The position numbers and the translations under genes are program-made. A stretch of DNA of 64,000 bases from Tachypleus tridentatus. Taxonomy: Eukaryota; Arthropoda; Merostomata; Xiphosura; Limulidae. The stretch's first letter is position 1, and every line of letters begins with the position of its first letter. The notes under the pieces are model-generated. The model saw only the letters and a list, made by a program, of their open reading frames with translations, was not told the DNA's origin and did not search any database. The stretch lies in contig NC_134830.1 of NCBI RefSeq assembly GCF_004210375.1, forward strand, positions 3,224,001 to 3,288,000, written 5' to 3'. Shown piece after piece: positions 1-11,400 of this stretch.

Positions 1-761
1 TGAAATAAATATGAATGGGAAAGCTGACTATAATAATATGATAGAATGCATTAATTTGATAGCAACAACCTTAAAGATTTTACTAAATGGTTCCACTAAC
101 ATCTGATCTGATACTGTAGAGAATACCTTTGGAAAGATTGTGTATTGTAATGGTATTTTTGAAATGGATGAATTGCTAGTTTTGTAAAGCCAAGGGTAAT
201 GAAGTAATTCTGGAGTTATAGACAGGTTATCACTGTTAGCTGTGTCGGTTAAAGCAGTCATGAGATGATCACTTAGAAAATAATTTGTTTTATTTTTCTT
301 ATAAAAAGACAATAAATAGAGTTAAGAAACTAGGAATTACTCTGTCATAAATCATCTGATGAGTTCCCATATGGATATTATGCCTGCTGGATCATTTCAT
401 TTGTGTATTAATGGAAGAATACATTATATAGATGTGGACAGTTGTATCTTATGTTTTCAAAGTGTTAATTCTGTTCAGACTTTCATGCCATGAAAGTTGA
501 CTACATATTGTAATATCTGGCTTGTATTTTTTAACAATTAAAGTGGCTAGACTTTGGTTTGATTTCTGGGAGCATGTGTTTGGTTGAGATAGGTGAACAA
601 AGTGTGTGAAATACATTAAGGGTTTACATTTGATTAGTTTAAAAATTGTTTGTTTTTAAAGAAGTAATAGATAATTCTTTGAAAGAGTTCTGTGTAAGTG
701 AAGAAATTTGTGTGGAATCTTAGACTTGATTGTTTAAAAGATTGTTGTGATGTGGAATTCA
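1..761. other. Upstream flank, no gene recognised
   Basis: This AT-rich sequence lies 5' of the first minisatellite and the VSP gene. A 94-codon open frame on the - strand (28-312) has no motif I recognise and no flanking gene signal. It may hold 5' UTR exons or promoter sequence of the VSP gene, but nothing in it proves that. Confidence 0.5.
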
Positions 762-2098
762 GAGAAGTTGACACGTGATTGTAGAAGATGGCTATATGTA
801 GGAAGTGCGTAAAGAAGTTGATACGTGATTGTAGAAGGTGGCCATGTGTAGGAAGTGCGTAAAGAAGTTGATACGTGATTGTAGATGATGGCCATGTGTA
901 GGAAGTGCGTAAAGAAGTTGACATGTGATTGTAGAAGATGGCCATGTGTAGGAAGTGCGTAAAGAAGTTGACATGTGATTGTAGATGATGGCCATGTGTA
1001 GGAAGTCGCAAAAAAGTTGACATGTGATTGTAGAAGATGGCTATATGTAGGAAGTGCGTAAAGAAGTTCACATGTGATTGTAGAAGATAGCCATGTGTAG
1101 GAAGTGCATAAAGAAGTTGACATGTGATTGTAGAAGATGGCCATGTGTAGGAAGATGCATAAAGAAGTTGACACGTGATTGTAAAGATGGCCATATGTAG
1201 GAAGTGCGCGAAAAAGTCCACACGTGATTGTAGAAGATTTACCATGTGCAGGAAGCGCACAAAAGAGCCGACATGTGATTGTAGATGATTACCATGTGCA
1301 GGAAGCGCGTAAAAGTTCACATGTGATTGTAGATGATGGCCATGTGTAGGAAGTGCGTAAAGAAGTTCACATGTGATTGTAGAAGATGGCCATGTGTAGG
1401 AAGTGCATAAAGAAGTTGACATGTGATTGTAGAAGATAGCCATGTGTAGGAAGTGCATAAAGAAGTTGACATGTGATTGTAGAAGATTTACCATGTGGAG
1501 GAAGCACAAAGTTGACATGTGATTGTAGAAGATACCACATGATTGCATAAAGAAGCCGACATGTGATTGCAGAAGTGTAGGAAGGAAGCAGAAAGAAGCC
1601 GATCACGTGATTGTAGAAGATGCCAACGCAGGATATCCATAGAGAAGCTGGCAGTGATGCAGAAGGTAGCCACGCAGAATATCCATAGAGAGCTTGGCAG
1701 TGATTGTAGAAGGTGCACACGTGTAGGATATTCATAGAGAAGTTGGCAGTGATTGTAGAAGGTACCACGTGTAGGATATTCATAGAGAAGTTGGCAGTGA
1801 TTGTAGAAGGTGCACACGCAGTAGGATATTCATAGAGAAGTTGGCAGTGATTGTAGAAGGTGGCCACGTGTAGGATATTCATAGAGAAGTTGGCAGTGAT
1901 TGTAGAAGGTGGCCACGTGTAGGATATTCATAGAGAAGTTGGCAGTGATTGTAGAAGGTGGCCACGTGTAGGATATTCATAGAGAAGTTGGCAGTGATTG
2001 TAGAAGGTGGCCACGTGTAGGATATTCATAGAGAAGTTGGCAGTGATTGTAGAAGGTGGCCACATGTAGGATATTCATAGAGAAGTTGGCATGTGATT
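762..2098. repeat. Minisatellite, 49-50 bp units, about 27 copies
   Basis: There are two unit types in succession. Units of about 50 bp (762-1620) contain TTGACATGTGATTGTAGAAG. They are followed by 49-bp units (1620-2098) containing GGATATTCATAGAGAAGTTG. The right-hand units are nearly identical to each other, while the left-hand ones are more diverged. Several units carry the palindrome CACGTG. The long open frames across the array on the - strand are by-products of the repeat. Confidence 0.95.
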
Positions 2099-2380
2099 GT
2101 TACCTTTCCCACACATGGAAATCTCTTTCACACAATCTCAAGTGAATCTTAAATTCCTCTACAAATTTCCCGCACACAGCTACCTTCTACAAACAAGTGT
2201 CGACTTCTTTATGAATTTCCCACACACACAGCCATCTTGGACAATCACGTGCCAACTTCTTTATTCATGAAGACATTGAGATGTGATTGTAGAAGGTGGT
2301 TGTGTGTGGGAAATTTGTAGAGAAATTTATGATTCACTTGAGATTGTGTGAATGAGACTTCCATGTGTGGGGAAGGTAAC
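2099..2380. repeat. Inverted repeat with 93-bp arms closing the minisatellite
   Basis: The left arm is 2099-2191 and the right arm 2288-2380. The arms are reverse complements with about ten mismatches. The spacer of about 96 bp contains monomers of the neighbouring array in reversed orientation. The structure could extrude as a hairpin or cruciform. Confidence 0.9.
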
Positions 2381-2690
2381 ACATGACTGTTTGAATAAAG
2401 TTACAAAATGTTTGAATTTTAAAATAAAGCTAATATATGAGAAAGAGTGATTGATATATCTGTGAATTTCATAGAGAATGTAACTGACTATTTCAAAAAA
2501 TGATATTAACGTTTGCATGCAATTGAAAGAGTTTTTTGTATGTGTTATATTCATTATGAATTTGCATGTGATTAACAATGGTGATTATGTGTGGGAAATT
2601 TATAGAGGGATTTACAAATTGTGAATTATAGTTTTATATACAACTTTAGTTCTTTTCTTATACAGCATTTTAGAGAATTATAAAGCCACA
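2381..2690. other. Immediate 5' flank of the VSP coding region
   Basis: A good splice acceptor (polypyrimidine run then ACAG) ends at 2665. The first coding exon therefore probably starts at 2666, with an untranslated or unseen exon further upstream. No in-frame stop lies between 2666 and the chosen ATG, so an N-terminal extension is possible. Confidence 0.5.
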
Positions 2691-2893
2691 ATGCAAAAGT
2701 ACACTAGATTTGAAAATGACAGCATTGGGGTCGTAGAAACTGACCATGTAGATGTCCAGCTAAAGGGAAGTTTGAATAACTCACGTGATTTAAAACACAC
2801 TGGTATTAATGCTGTAGATGGAAATAAGGATGGAAAAGTAGTAGTTGAAATATCAGACCCAGCAGGAAACGTCAATCGCAACATGAGTTTCAG
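2691..2893 (+). CDS. VSP coding exon 1 (N-terminal tail)
   Basis: Residues 1-67 plus two bases form an acidic, polar cytoplasmic tail without a recognised domain. ATG at 2691 is chosen as the first Met in the exon, in context CCACAATGC. The exon ends TTTCAG|GTAGGA. The antisense open frame over the same bases is a shadow. Confidence 0.75.
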
Positions 2894-5800
2894 GTAGGAA
2901 TATTTTATTTAGTTACATATTGTACATAAATAATTGTTAAAGTTCTTTTTTAACTCATCATATAGAAATGTAAATTAATTTATGTGTGTGTAAATAATAT
3001 GACATTGTTCACAATGTATTATTTGGTATTATGCAGTTGGTCAGCTGTTTAATAATTATACTACAGATTTCATTTCATCAAAGATAAAATTGAAATTATA
3101 TTCTGTGATATAGAGGCTTAGTGCATGTGTAAGAATAAACCAGGCATACTGATGTAATATCATTAACATACCTCCTAAATTAATTTAGATCAATATATGT
3201 AAGTTATAAAGGACATAATATCCTATAACTTTATATTCTTGTTAGAGGTCCTACTGTATTTCTGTGAATTACTTATTGAAGCTGCACTTTTGAGCCTTGA
3301 ATTGGTGAAATTACAGTCTACATTTGAGGGTATGGCAGTTCATATAATGCATTAAGTTTCCATGTTACAGATTATATTAAATTCTACCTTTGGCAAAAAA
3401 CAAAAAGGTATCTGTTTTTATGTAGTCTTTATTCTTCAAGTTTATAAAAAATGTATGCAGTTTTGAATGACTAAAGGCCAGATTTTCATTAGTAAGTTAA
3501 TTCAATTGTATATATGTATAAACAGCTGGTTTGGGTTGAGAAAATTTTTTTTATGTAGAGCAGTGAACAATGTTTCGACCTTCCTTCTTTGGTCATCGTC
3601 AGGTTCACAAAGAAAGGAACAGGTAACACTGACCGATAGCTGACCACATGTTTGAAGGGGATTGTGTAATTGAGTGTAGGAATGTAGAGGGCATGCTAAG
3701 ATGTTTGATTATATTTATTAATATAGGTATAAAGGCATTCCTTTGTATTGGTTTATTTTGGGCTTGAGTTGTTGTATAAGTAAGGCTTCTTTAATTTTAC
3801 GTTTGTTTATGTTTGTTTCTTTATTTAGTATTTGAGTATTTTCTATGGTTATGTTGTGTTTATTTGACTTGCAGTGTTCATGTGTGAAGGTGACTTTTAC
3901 TCTTTTATTTTCTTTTATATTCTTTTCTTTCAGTGACATCATATCTTGTTTCTAACAAGATGAATCCCACACGAGTACAGCGGTAAGTCTGCGGACTTAC
4001 AACGCTAAAATTGAGGGTTTGATTCCCCTTGTTGGGTTTAGCAGGTAGCCTGATGTGGCTAAAAGAAAAACACACTCTTACAAGATGAGGTTCAAATTAT
4101 TTGTTTTCTTTCACTGATAGTTTTGATGCCCTTTGTTCCCAACAGTGCTGTACCTGCTCAGTACATATTAATGTTGAACTTTAACCTTTGGTCAGAACTT
4201 GTCAGAGTGGATAAAAATTTTTTTCAATATAAAATTATTAAACTTTAGCTTACAATATTTTGACCATTAACATTTTATAATTATAATTAACAATTTTGAT
4301 AGTTTCCAGCATAAACTACGGAAAATAGTGGAGCACCTGGCATTTAGGTAAGTTGTGCCATTAAAATTGATATTTTGATACTGCATAGTGTACTTGAGAC
4401 ACTAAGGTGTAAAGCACTCGATTAATTTTATAAAAACTTCACTATGTACTAAGATATTTATTATAAGGTTCTTAAGTGTTTGTTGTTTGGTGAAAGAAAT
4501 GTAATTTCAACCAAATATTTTTGGAAAAATTGAAAATATTTTAAGTTCATTATATGTACTTTAAATTATAAGTGTTGTATATAACACATTAGGATGTTCT
4601 GTGAGAGATTAATAAAAAGAAAGTAAAATGCTTTAGTTGTTAAACTTTAAAATATTTGTTCTAAATACAATTTTATTTAAAAATATCTTCTACAAACTAC
4701 AGATAAATTCACTGTTTGAATACTGTGTTTTCAAAATGTCTACTGTTCCAGGGTTTTTGGACTGCTTCTAATTATAGTTGATATCTGTGTTCTAATTGCT
4801 GACTTGGCGCAACCCAATCTTCCTGCTCAGAAACAAGAGGCATATGATTTTACAGCTATGTGTTTTGTTTGTTACTTTGTTGTGGAAGTTTTCCTGAGAA
4901 TTATTGCTAAAGGGTAAGTTAGTGTGGATTATAAGTACAAAATATCTCAGTTACTGAGGTATAGATAAGTTTACTAATTAGTCTAATTCATCAGGTAGTT
5001 GTACCATGAGTCTTACATCACAAAAAAGTACCTCCACTTATTTATTAGCTAATAATACAGGTGTAGTTGTTTCAGTAATTGATTTATTGTACATCACTAA
5101 ACAAATTCCTTATTGGCTTATATTATGTATATTGTGCTTTATGAGTCACTGATTTAGAGTGTATTGTTGGCTTATATTATGTATATTGTGCTTTATGAGT
5201 CACTGATTTAGAGTGTATTGTTCTATCAAGAAATACTACAGTTTGAACACAAACAAATTTTAACAAAATTAAAACTTGTCATAACTCAGATGTATAATGA
5301 ACATAAGATTTTATCTTAGTTGTCCCTGTTATAAACCATTATAGAGATAAGTACAACTGGGGAAAGAAGCAGGGTAACTGAACTGTCACTCTGTTATAAA
5401 CCATAATAGAGATACGTACAACTGGGGAAAGAAGCAGAGTAACTGAACTGTCACTCTGTTATAAACCATTATAGAGATACGTACAACTGGGGAAAGAAGC
5501 AGAGTAACTGAACTGTCACGCTGTTATAAACCATTATAGAGATACGTACAATTGGGGAAAGAAGCAGAGTAACTGAACTGTCACTCTGTTATAGACCATT
5601 ATCGAGATAAGTACAACTGGGGAAAGAAGCAGAGTAACTGAACTGTCACTCTGTTATAGACCATTATCGAGATAAGTACAACTGGGGAAAGAAGCAGAGT
5701 ATCTGAGCTGTCACTCTCAAGGACATGTTAAATTTTGTTTGTTAATTCTGATCTAATGAAGTTTTCAATAACAAAATAAAATATATTTTAATTTAAGATG

Positions 5801-8378
5801 AGAGAACTTTTATGGAATAGGTTCCACTTAGTTTTAGTTACTCAAAACTAAAATATGTGGTATGTTCATTATCAGAAAGTATTATTTATGTGATATTTTA
5901 AGGATTGAAATGAGAAGAAGGATTATTTGATGGCTGTTTTCTGATAATGTCACTTGTGTGATTAAACTGTGCGTTGTCTTGTGTAACAAGCAGTAAAATG
6001 TATATTAAACATGTTCTGATAATGTCACTTGTGTGATTAAACTGTACGTTGTCTTGTGTAACAAGCAGTAAAATGTATATTAAACATGTTCTGATAATGT
6101 CACTTGTGTGATTAAACTGTGCGTTGTCTTGTGTAACAAGCAGTAAAATGTATATTAAACATGTTCTGATAATGTCACTTGTGTGATTAAACTGTGCGTT
6201 GTCTTGTGTAACAAGCAGTAAAATGTATATTAAACATTTTGATTTGATCTAAAGGACCAAGGAGTTTTTTCACATATGGTACAATGCAGTTGACTTTGCC
6301 GTGGTGATTGTAGCATTTGTGGTGACTGTTGTTTACACAGCTATAGACATTGCGGGATATGCAAAGTAAGTTTGTTTTCTTTTTGAAACCAAACTAAGTT
6401 TTTACACCTTTTTGTAGTTAGTTCTTATAATTAAGTACATAGGTTTGTTGACATATTTATAGTTACATGATTTCATCAAGTGGTGTCAACTTGAAATTAA
6501 TGTTTTTTGTAAAATGTTCCGCTTGTTTAAAATTACTTTAAAAAGTAAAGTTTCTCTATAATTACACATTTTATAGATGCAACAATCTTTTATGCAACAA
6601 TGAATGTAACATGACTTGCTACTCTTAGTGTAACAGTCATAAGTGGTAGAGACAGTTGTTGAGCTGATATGCCCAAACACTTCATTGGAAAAGAAGACAA
6701 GTAAAACCTGTGTTTATGAGATAATTTCATATTTCTATGTGCATTACACTTTCTAACTTGCCTTAGGAAAGAGTGTAGTTGTACATCTAATTTAAGAATT
6801 AGATCATGTTATACAGATATTGACCAGGTTCACATGTACAGATACTTGATGTGTTTTGTCGGATGTTTTTTTTCTTTCTTTTTTGTGTGTGTATGTGTGT
6901 CTGTAGGTACGGATGTCGGACTTTTTTTGTGTGTGTGCGTGTGTGTGGGGTACGGATGCTGGACAGGTTCTGTTTGTACAGTTTGCATTGTAGGAAGTTC
7001 TAATCCAGGCCTTAACAAAATCCAGGTCAACTAAAGATTTCATCATGATGCTTATTATTTTCTGCTAAATAGAACTTCTGTACTATTGGAAGTCTGGAAT
7101 TATTTTTGTGTTCTATGAGTCCCAAATTAATCTTTGTTTCTATTATTTTAATGATGGATTCATTATTTCTTGATGTTTATTTCAAGAATGAAGTGCTGCA
7201 TTTGTAAGCATTTTACTTATTTCATGCTATTTTGTTTTTTCTTTCTCTCAATTCAACCAATCAGTGTGCATGTTTAGACTCAGATTAGGCCAAAAGCACT
7301 CAATGCTGTGAAAGTAGATAAATATACATTTCTGGGCACATAAGTAGTAAAGTTAGGTTAGGTACTCCTTGGGCTGGTGGCCCGGCATGGCCAAGCGTAT
7401 GTTAAGGTGTTTGACTCGTAATCTGAGGGTCACGGGTTCAAATCCCAGTCGCACCAAACATGCTCGCCCTTTCAGCCATGGGGGCATTATAATGTGAGGG
7501 TCAATCCCACTATTCGTTGGTAAAAGAGTAGCCCAAGAGTTGGCAGTGGGTGGTGATGACTAGCTGCCTTCCCTCTAGTCTTACACTGCTAAATTAGGGA
7601 AGGCTAGTGCAGATAGCCCTCAAGTAGCTTTGCATAAAATTCAAAACAAACAATCCTGAGGCTGGATCCTTGGTTCGAAAGTATTTGATGAGGCCTGTTC
7701 TTATTGCAAGATACTTTTAACCTTTGTTAATATGAGTGAACTTAAAACTATTATTAACAGTTTGTCACTAATCAATGATCAAGAGGACTTATAATTATTG
7801 AATTGGTAAAAATATTAAGCCTAATAACCATTGATTAGAGACTTAGTTTGAACAAATAATTATCAAAAGTGTCATTTCTCTTTTAAAAACTGTTTGTCTA
7901 TTTAATCACATGTGATAATTTATAATTTGCCTATATATTTACTATTTGCTTTAATTATAAAATTATATATATTATTTTCTAATTTCTGTTAAGGTTAGTT
8001 GTTATTGGACGACTAATCCGGATTGTCCTCTTTGTTCGGTTATTTACTGAGAGGAAGCACTTGGAGAAAGGAGCCAGGCACGTAGTATCCCAGAATAAAA
8101 GAAGATACCAGAAAGATGGGTTTGATTTGGACTTAACATATGTAACAGGTACCAGTTCAATAACCACAAATAACACTTGTCACAGTGTTAAACTGTTAGG
8201 GTCTAAATGAACGTAAATAATGTGAAACTACTCAAGAATCTGTTTACTAATTATTATGTGAGGCTTAATAAATATAAAAAAAATAGCCATAAACTAACGT
8301 TTTGTGTAAGTTAATCTGTACCCTCTGTGTGAATATGCTTGGTCTTTTCTGCTGTCCTGCAAGTTCCCACTGTGTATG

Positions 8379-8409
<31 letters not shown>

Positions 8410-11400
8410 ATATATAAACTTGATCTTTTCTGCTATCCTGTATGTTCCCACTGAAATATATACATTTCGTCCTTTCTGCTGTCCTGCATGTTCCCACTGT
8501 GTGTGCGTGTACATATAAACTTTGTCCTTTCTCCTATCCTGCTGCATGTTCCCTCTGCATATGTAGACATGTTCCTTTTTGTTGTGTGTAGCCACTGTGT
8601 GGATATGCATGCTTAAACATATATATTTAACTTTTTGTAAAGTATGCAGTATTGCTTGTATTATCTTGTTTGAAAGTGTTATATATTCTCTGATATAGTA
8701 AATCTTACTGAAATGTGTTTATTTTATTGGATAGAATAATCTGGTGACTGAAATGAATGATACAAAACTAAACATTGGTTGTTTTAGTTAAGGAAGTTTT
8801 ATCTTTGGAAGACAGTTTAATGTAAGATAATAGTAAAGAACAAGCTTGTATACAAAGACTTTTACCAACTTAATGTAAGATAACAGTAAAGAACAAGCTT
8901 GTATACAAAGACTTTTACCAACTTAATGTAAGATAACAGTAAAGAACAAGCTTGTATACAAAGACTTTTACCAACTTAATGTAAGATAACAGTAAAGAAC
9001 AAGCTTGTATACAAAGACTTTACCAACTTAATGTAAGATAACAGTAAAGAACAAGCTTGTATACAAAGACTTTTACCAACTTAATGTAAGATAACAGTAA
9101 AGAACAAGCTTGTATACAAAGACTTTTACCAACTTAATGTAAGATAACAGTAAAGAACAAGCTTGTATACAAAGACTTTTACCAACTTAATGTAAGATAA
9201 TAGTAAAGAACAAGCTTGTATACAAAGACTTTTACCAACTATATTAATTTCTTGTATTTCAGAGAGGGTGATTGCAATGTCTTTTCCTTCCACTGGTAAA
9301 ATGTCCCTTTATAGAAATCCAATTGAGGTAAGTAAATACCAATTTATTTTATTTTGGAGTACTTAGCTGTAAATAAGAAAAGTGAAACATATATGGTTTA
9401 CTAAGACTGACCAGGTTGGTTCATAGTTGGTTCTACATAACAGTTGTAGATGTTTTTATACAGTTTGATGCTTTTTGTCAAGTTCTTTTTTAACTGATAG
9501 TTAAAATACCTATTTCAAATGTGTAGGCTTAAGAAACAGTATCCTGCTACTGACCTTATGCTGTGTTTAAAAATGGTGATTTGATCTGACCTCATGCCAT
9601 GTTAAATAATGGTGGTTTCATGCTAACTTCACTGTTTATTGAATAACGGTAATTTCTAACTGATATCGTGGTACATTGACAAACATTGTATTCGTGAAAG
9701 GGAAGAGAAGACGCATTAATGCTTCTGATTTCACGCTTCTTTGAATATGTCCTGCTTTATTTAATGTGTTTTTAATCAAATAAATCATTTTTAAGCCACC
9801 AATATTTTATGATCTTTCACTACTTGTAATCTTTTGTGTGTATCCTTTGACTGATGAAACTGAACACTATTCACACAGGAATTATGAATGAAGTACATTT
9901 AAAAAAATGATAGAAAAAGTGAGAGGTCATAAGAATTATTTTACCTCTTCACTGGATGTGAGTCCGTTGCTATAAGACACAGAAACACTGTTCAAATTTA
10001 GTGGTACAAAACATCCATTGATGTTATTGTTTGTTAACTGATAGAGTTAACTGGCTGGAACTAATTAATGTGTCAGTAAAATACGTAGAATAAAGATGAA
10101 ATCTTTAAGTGTGAGAAGCTAAAGACAGAATGACTTAAGAAACCACAATTAATTCATCAATTTGTAGCTGTTTGCAGTACTGATAATGTTAAATTCCTTA
10201 ACCAATCTAAAATAAGTGGTGTATAAAAACATATCAACAGTACGTCTGGATCTTAGAACAGTGGACTTTGTTTCCTTTTATCACTTGGCATGAAACAACA
10301 CATATATTCTTCTCTTTTTTAAATCTTTTATAGATATTTTTATTTATACATTTATCACTTTGACTATTCTAAAACAGGTTTCCAAGAACATTATAAGCTG
10401 GTATGTTTGTGGTAAAATAATTTACTGAAGTTTGAATTTTGATGTAGTATGAGTATACTTCTCTAGAAGCTTCAGAAAACAATGCACATTTCTTGAAATG
10501 ACTTATTATTTATTTACAAGCTTTCAGAAGATAAGTGTTGGTAAGTATATCAGTGACTAGTCATGAAGATAAGTGTTGGTAAGTATATCAGTGACTAGTC
10601 ATGAAGATAAGTGTTGGTAAGTATATCAGTGACTAGTCATGAAGATAAGTGTTGGTAAGTATATCAGTGACTAGTCATGAAGATAAGTGTTGGTAAGTAT
10701 ATCAGTGACTAGTCATGAAGATAAGTGTTGGTAAGTATATCAGTGACTAGTCATGAAGATAAGTGTTGGTAAGTATATCAGTGACTAGTCATGAAGATAA
10801 GTGTTGGTAAGTATATCAGTGACTAGTCATGCCTTTTCCATTCATATATCAGTGACTAGTCATGAAGATAAGTGTTGGTAAGTATATCAGTGACTAGTCA
10901 TGCCTTTTCCATTCATATATCAGTGACTAGTCATGAAGATAAGTGTTGGTAAGTATATCAGTGACTAGTCATGCCTTTTCCATTCATATATCAGTGACTA
11001 GTCATGAAGATAAGTGTTGGTAAGTATATCAGTGACTAGTCATGCCTTTTCCATTCATATATCAGTGACTAGTCATGAAGATAAGTGTTGGTAAGTATAT
11101 CAGTGACTAGTCATGCCTTTTCCATTCATATATCAGTGACTAGTCCTGAAGATAAGTGTTGGTAAGTATATCAGTGACTAGTCATGCCTTTTCCATTCAT
11201 ATATCAGTGACTAGTCATGAAGATAAGTGTTGGTAAGTATATCAGTGACTAGTCATGCCTTTTATATCAGTGACTAGTCATGCCTTTTCCATTCATATAT
11301 CAGTGACTAGTCATGCCTTTTCCATTCACTTTATGGCAGTGTGAGTTAAGTATACTGTGGTTTTATAATAGTGTTTGGTAAGTATATCAGTGACTAGTCA

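Larger units (their letters stand above)
2894..4302 (+). other. VSP intron 1
   Basis: This intron of 1.4 kb contains a Penelope-like fragment (3511-3960) and a tRNA-derived SINE (3966-4077). I see nothing else in the remainder, which is AT-rich. Confidence 0.7.

Noticed and set aside
28-312. 94-codon - strand frame at the left edge
   Set aside because: There is no recognisable domain, no splice partner and no neighbouring gene signal; length is within chance for one of six frames.
634-1882. Frames of 109-304 codons on the - strand
   Set aside because: They lie wholly in the 49-50 bp minisatellite; their repeated YNHMSTSL peptides follow the DNA period and overlap in three frames.
2678-2884. 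68-codon frame antisense to VSP exon 1
   Set aside because: It is a shadow of the coding exon, which has conserved splice context and joins the VSP frame.
4303-4310. CCAG at 4306-4309 as the VSP exon 2 acceptor
   Set aside because: With the exon 1 donor it gives a stop within six codons; the TAG at 4302 keeps the frame.
7378-7455. Possible threonine tRNA gene
   Set aside because: Box A and B are present but stems are imperfect and the sequence continues into a SINE body found in three other places.
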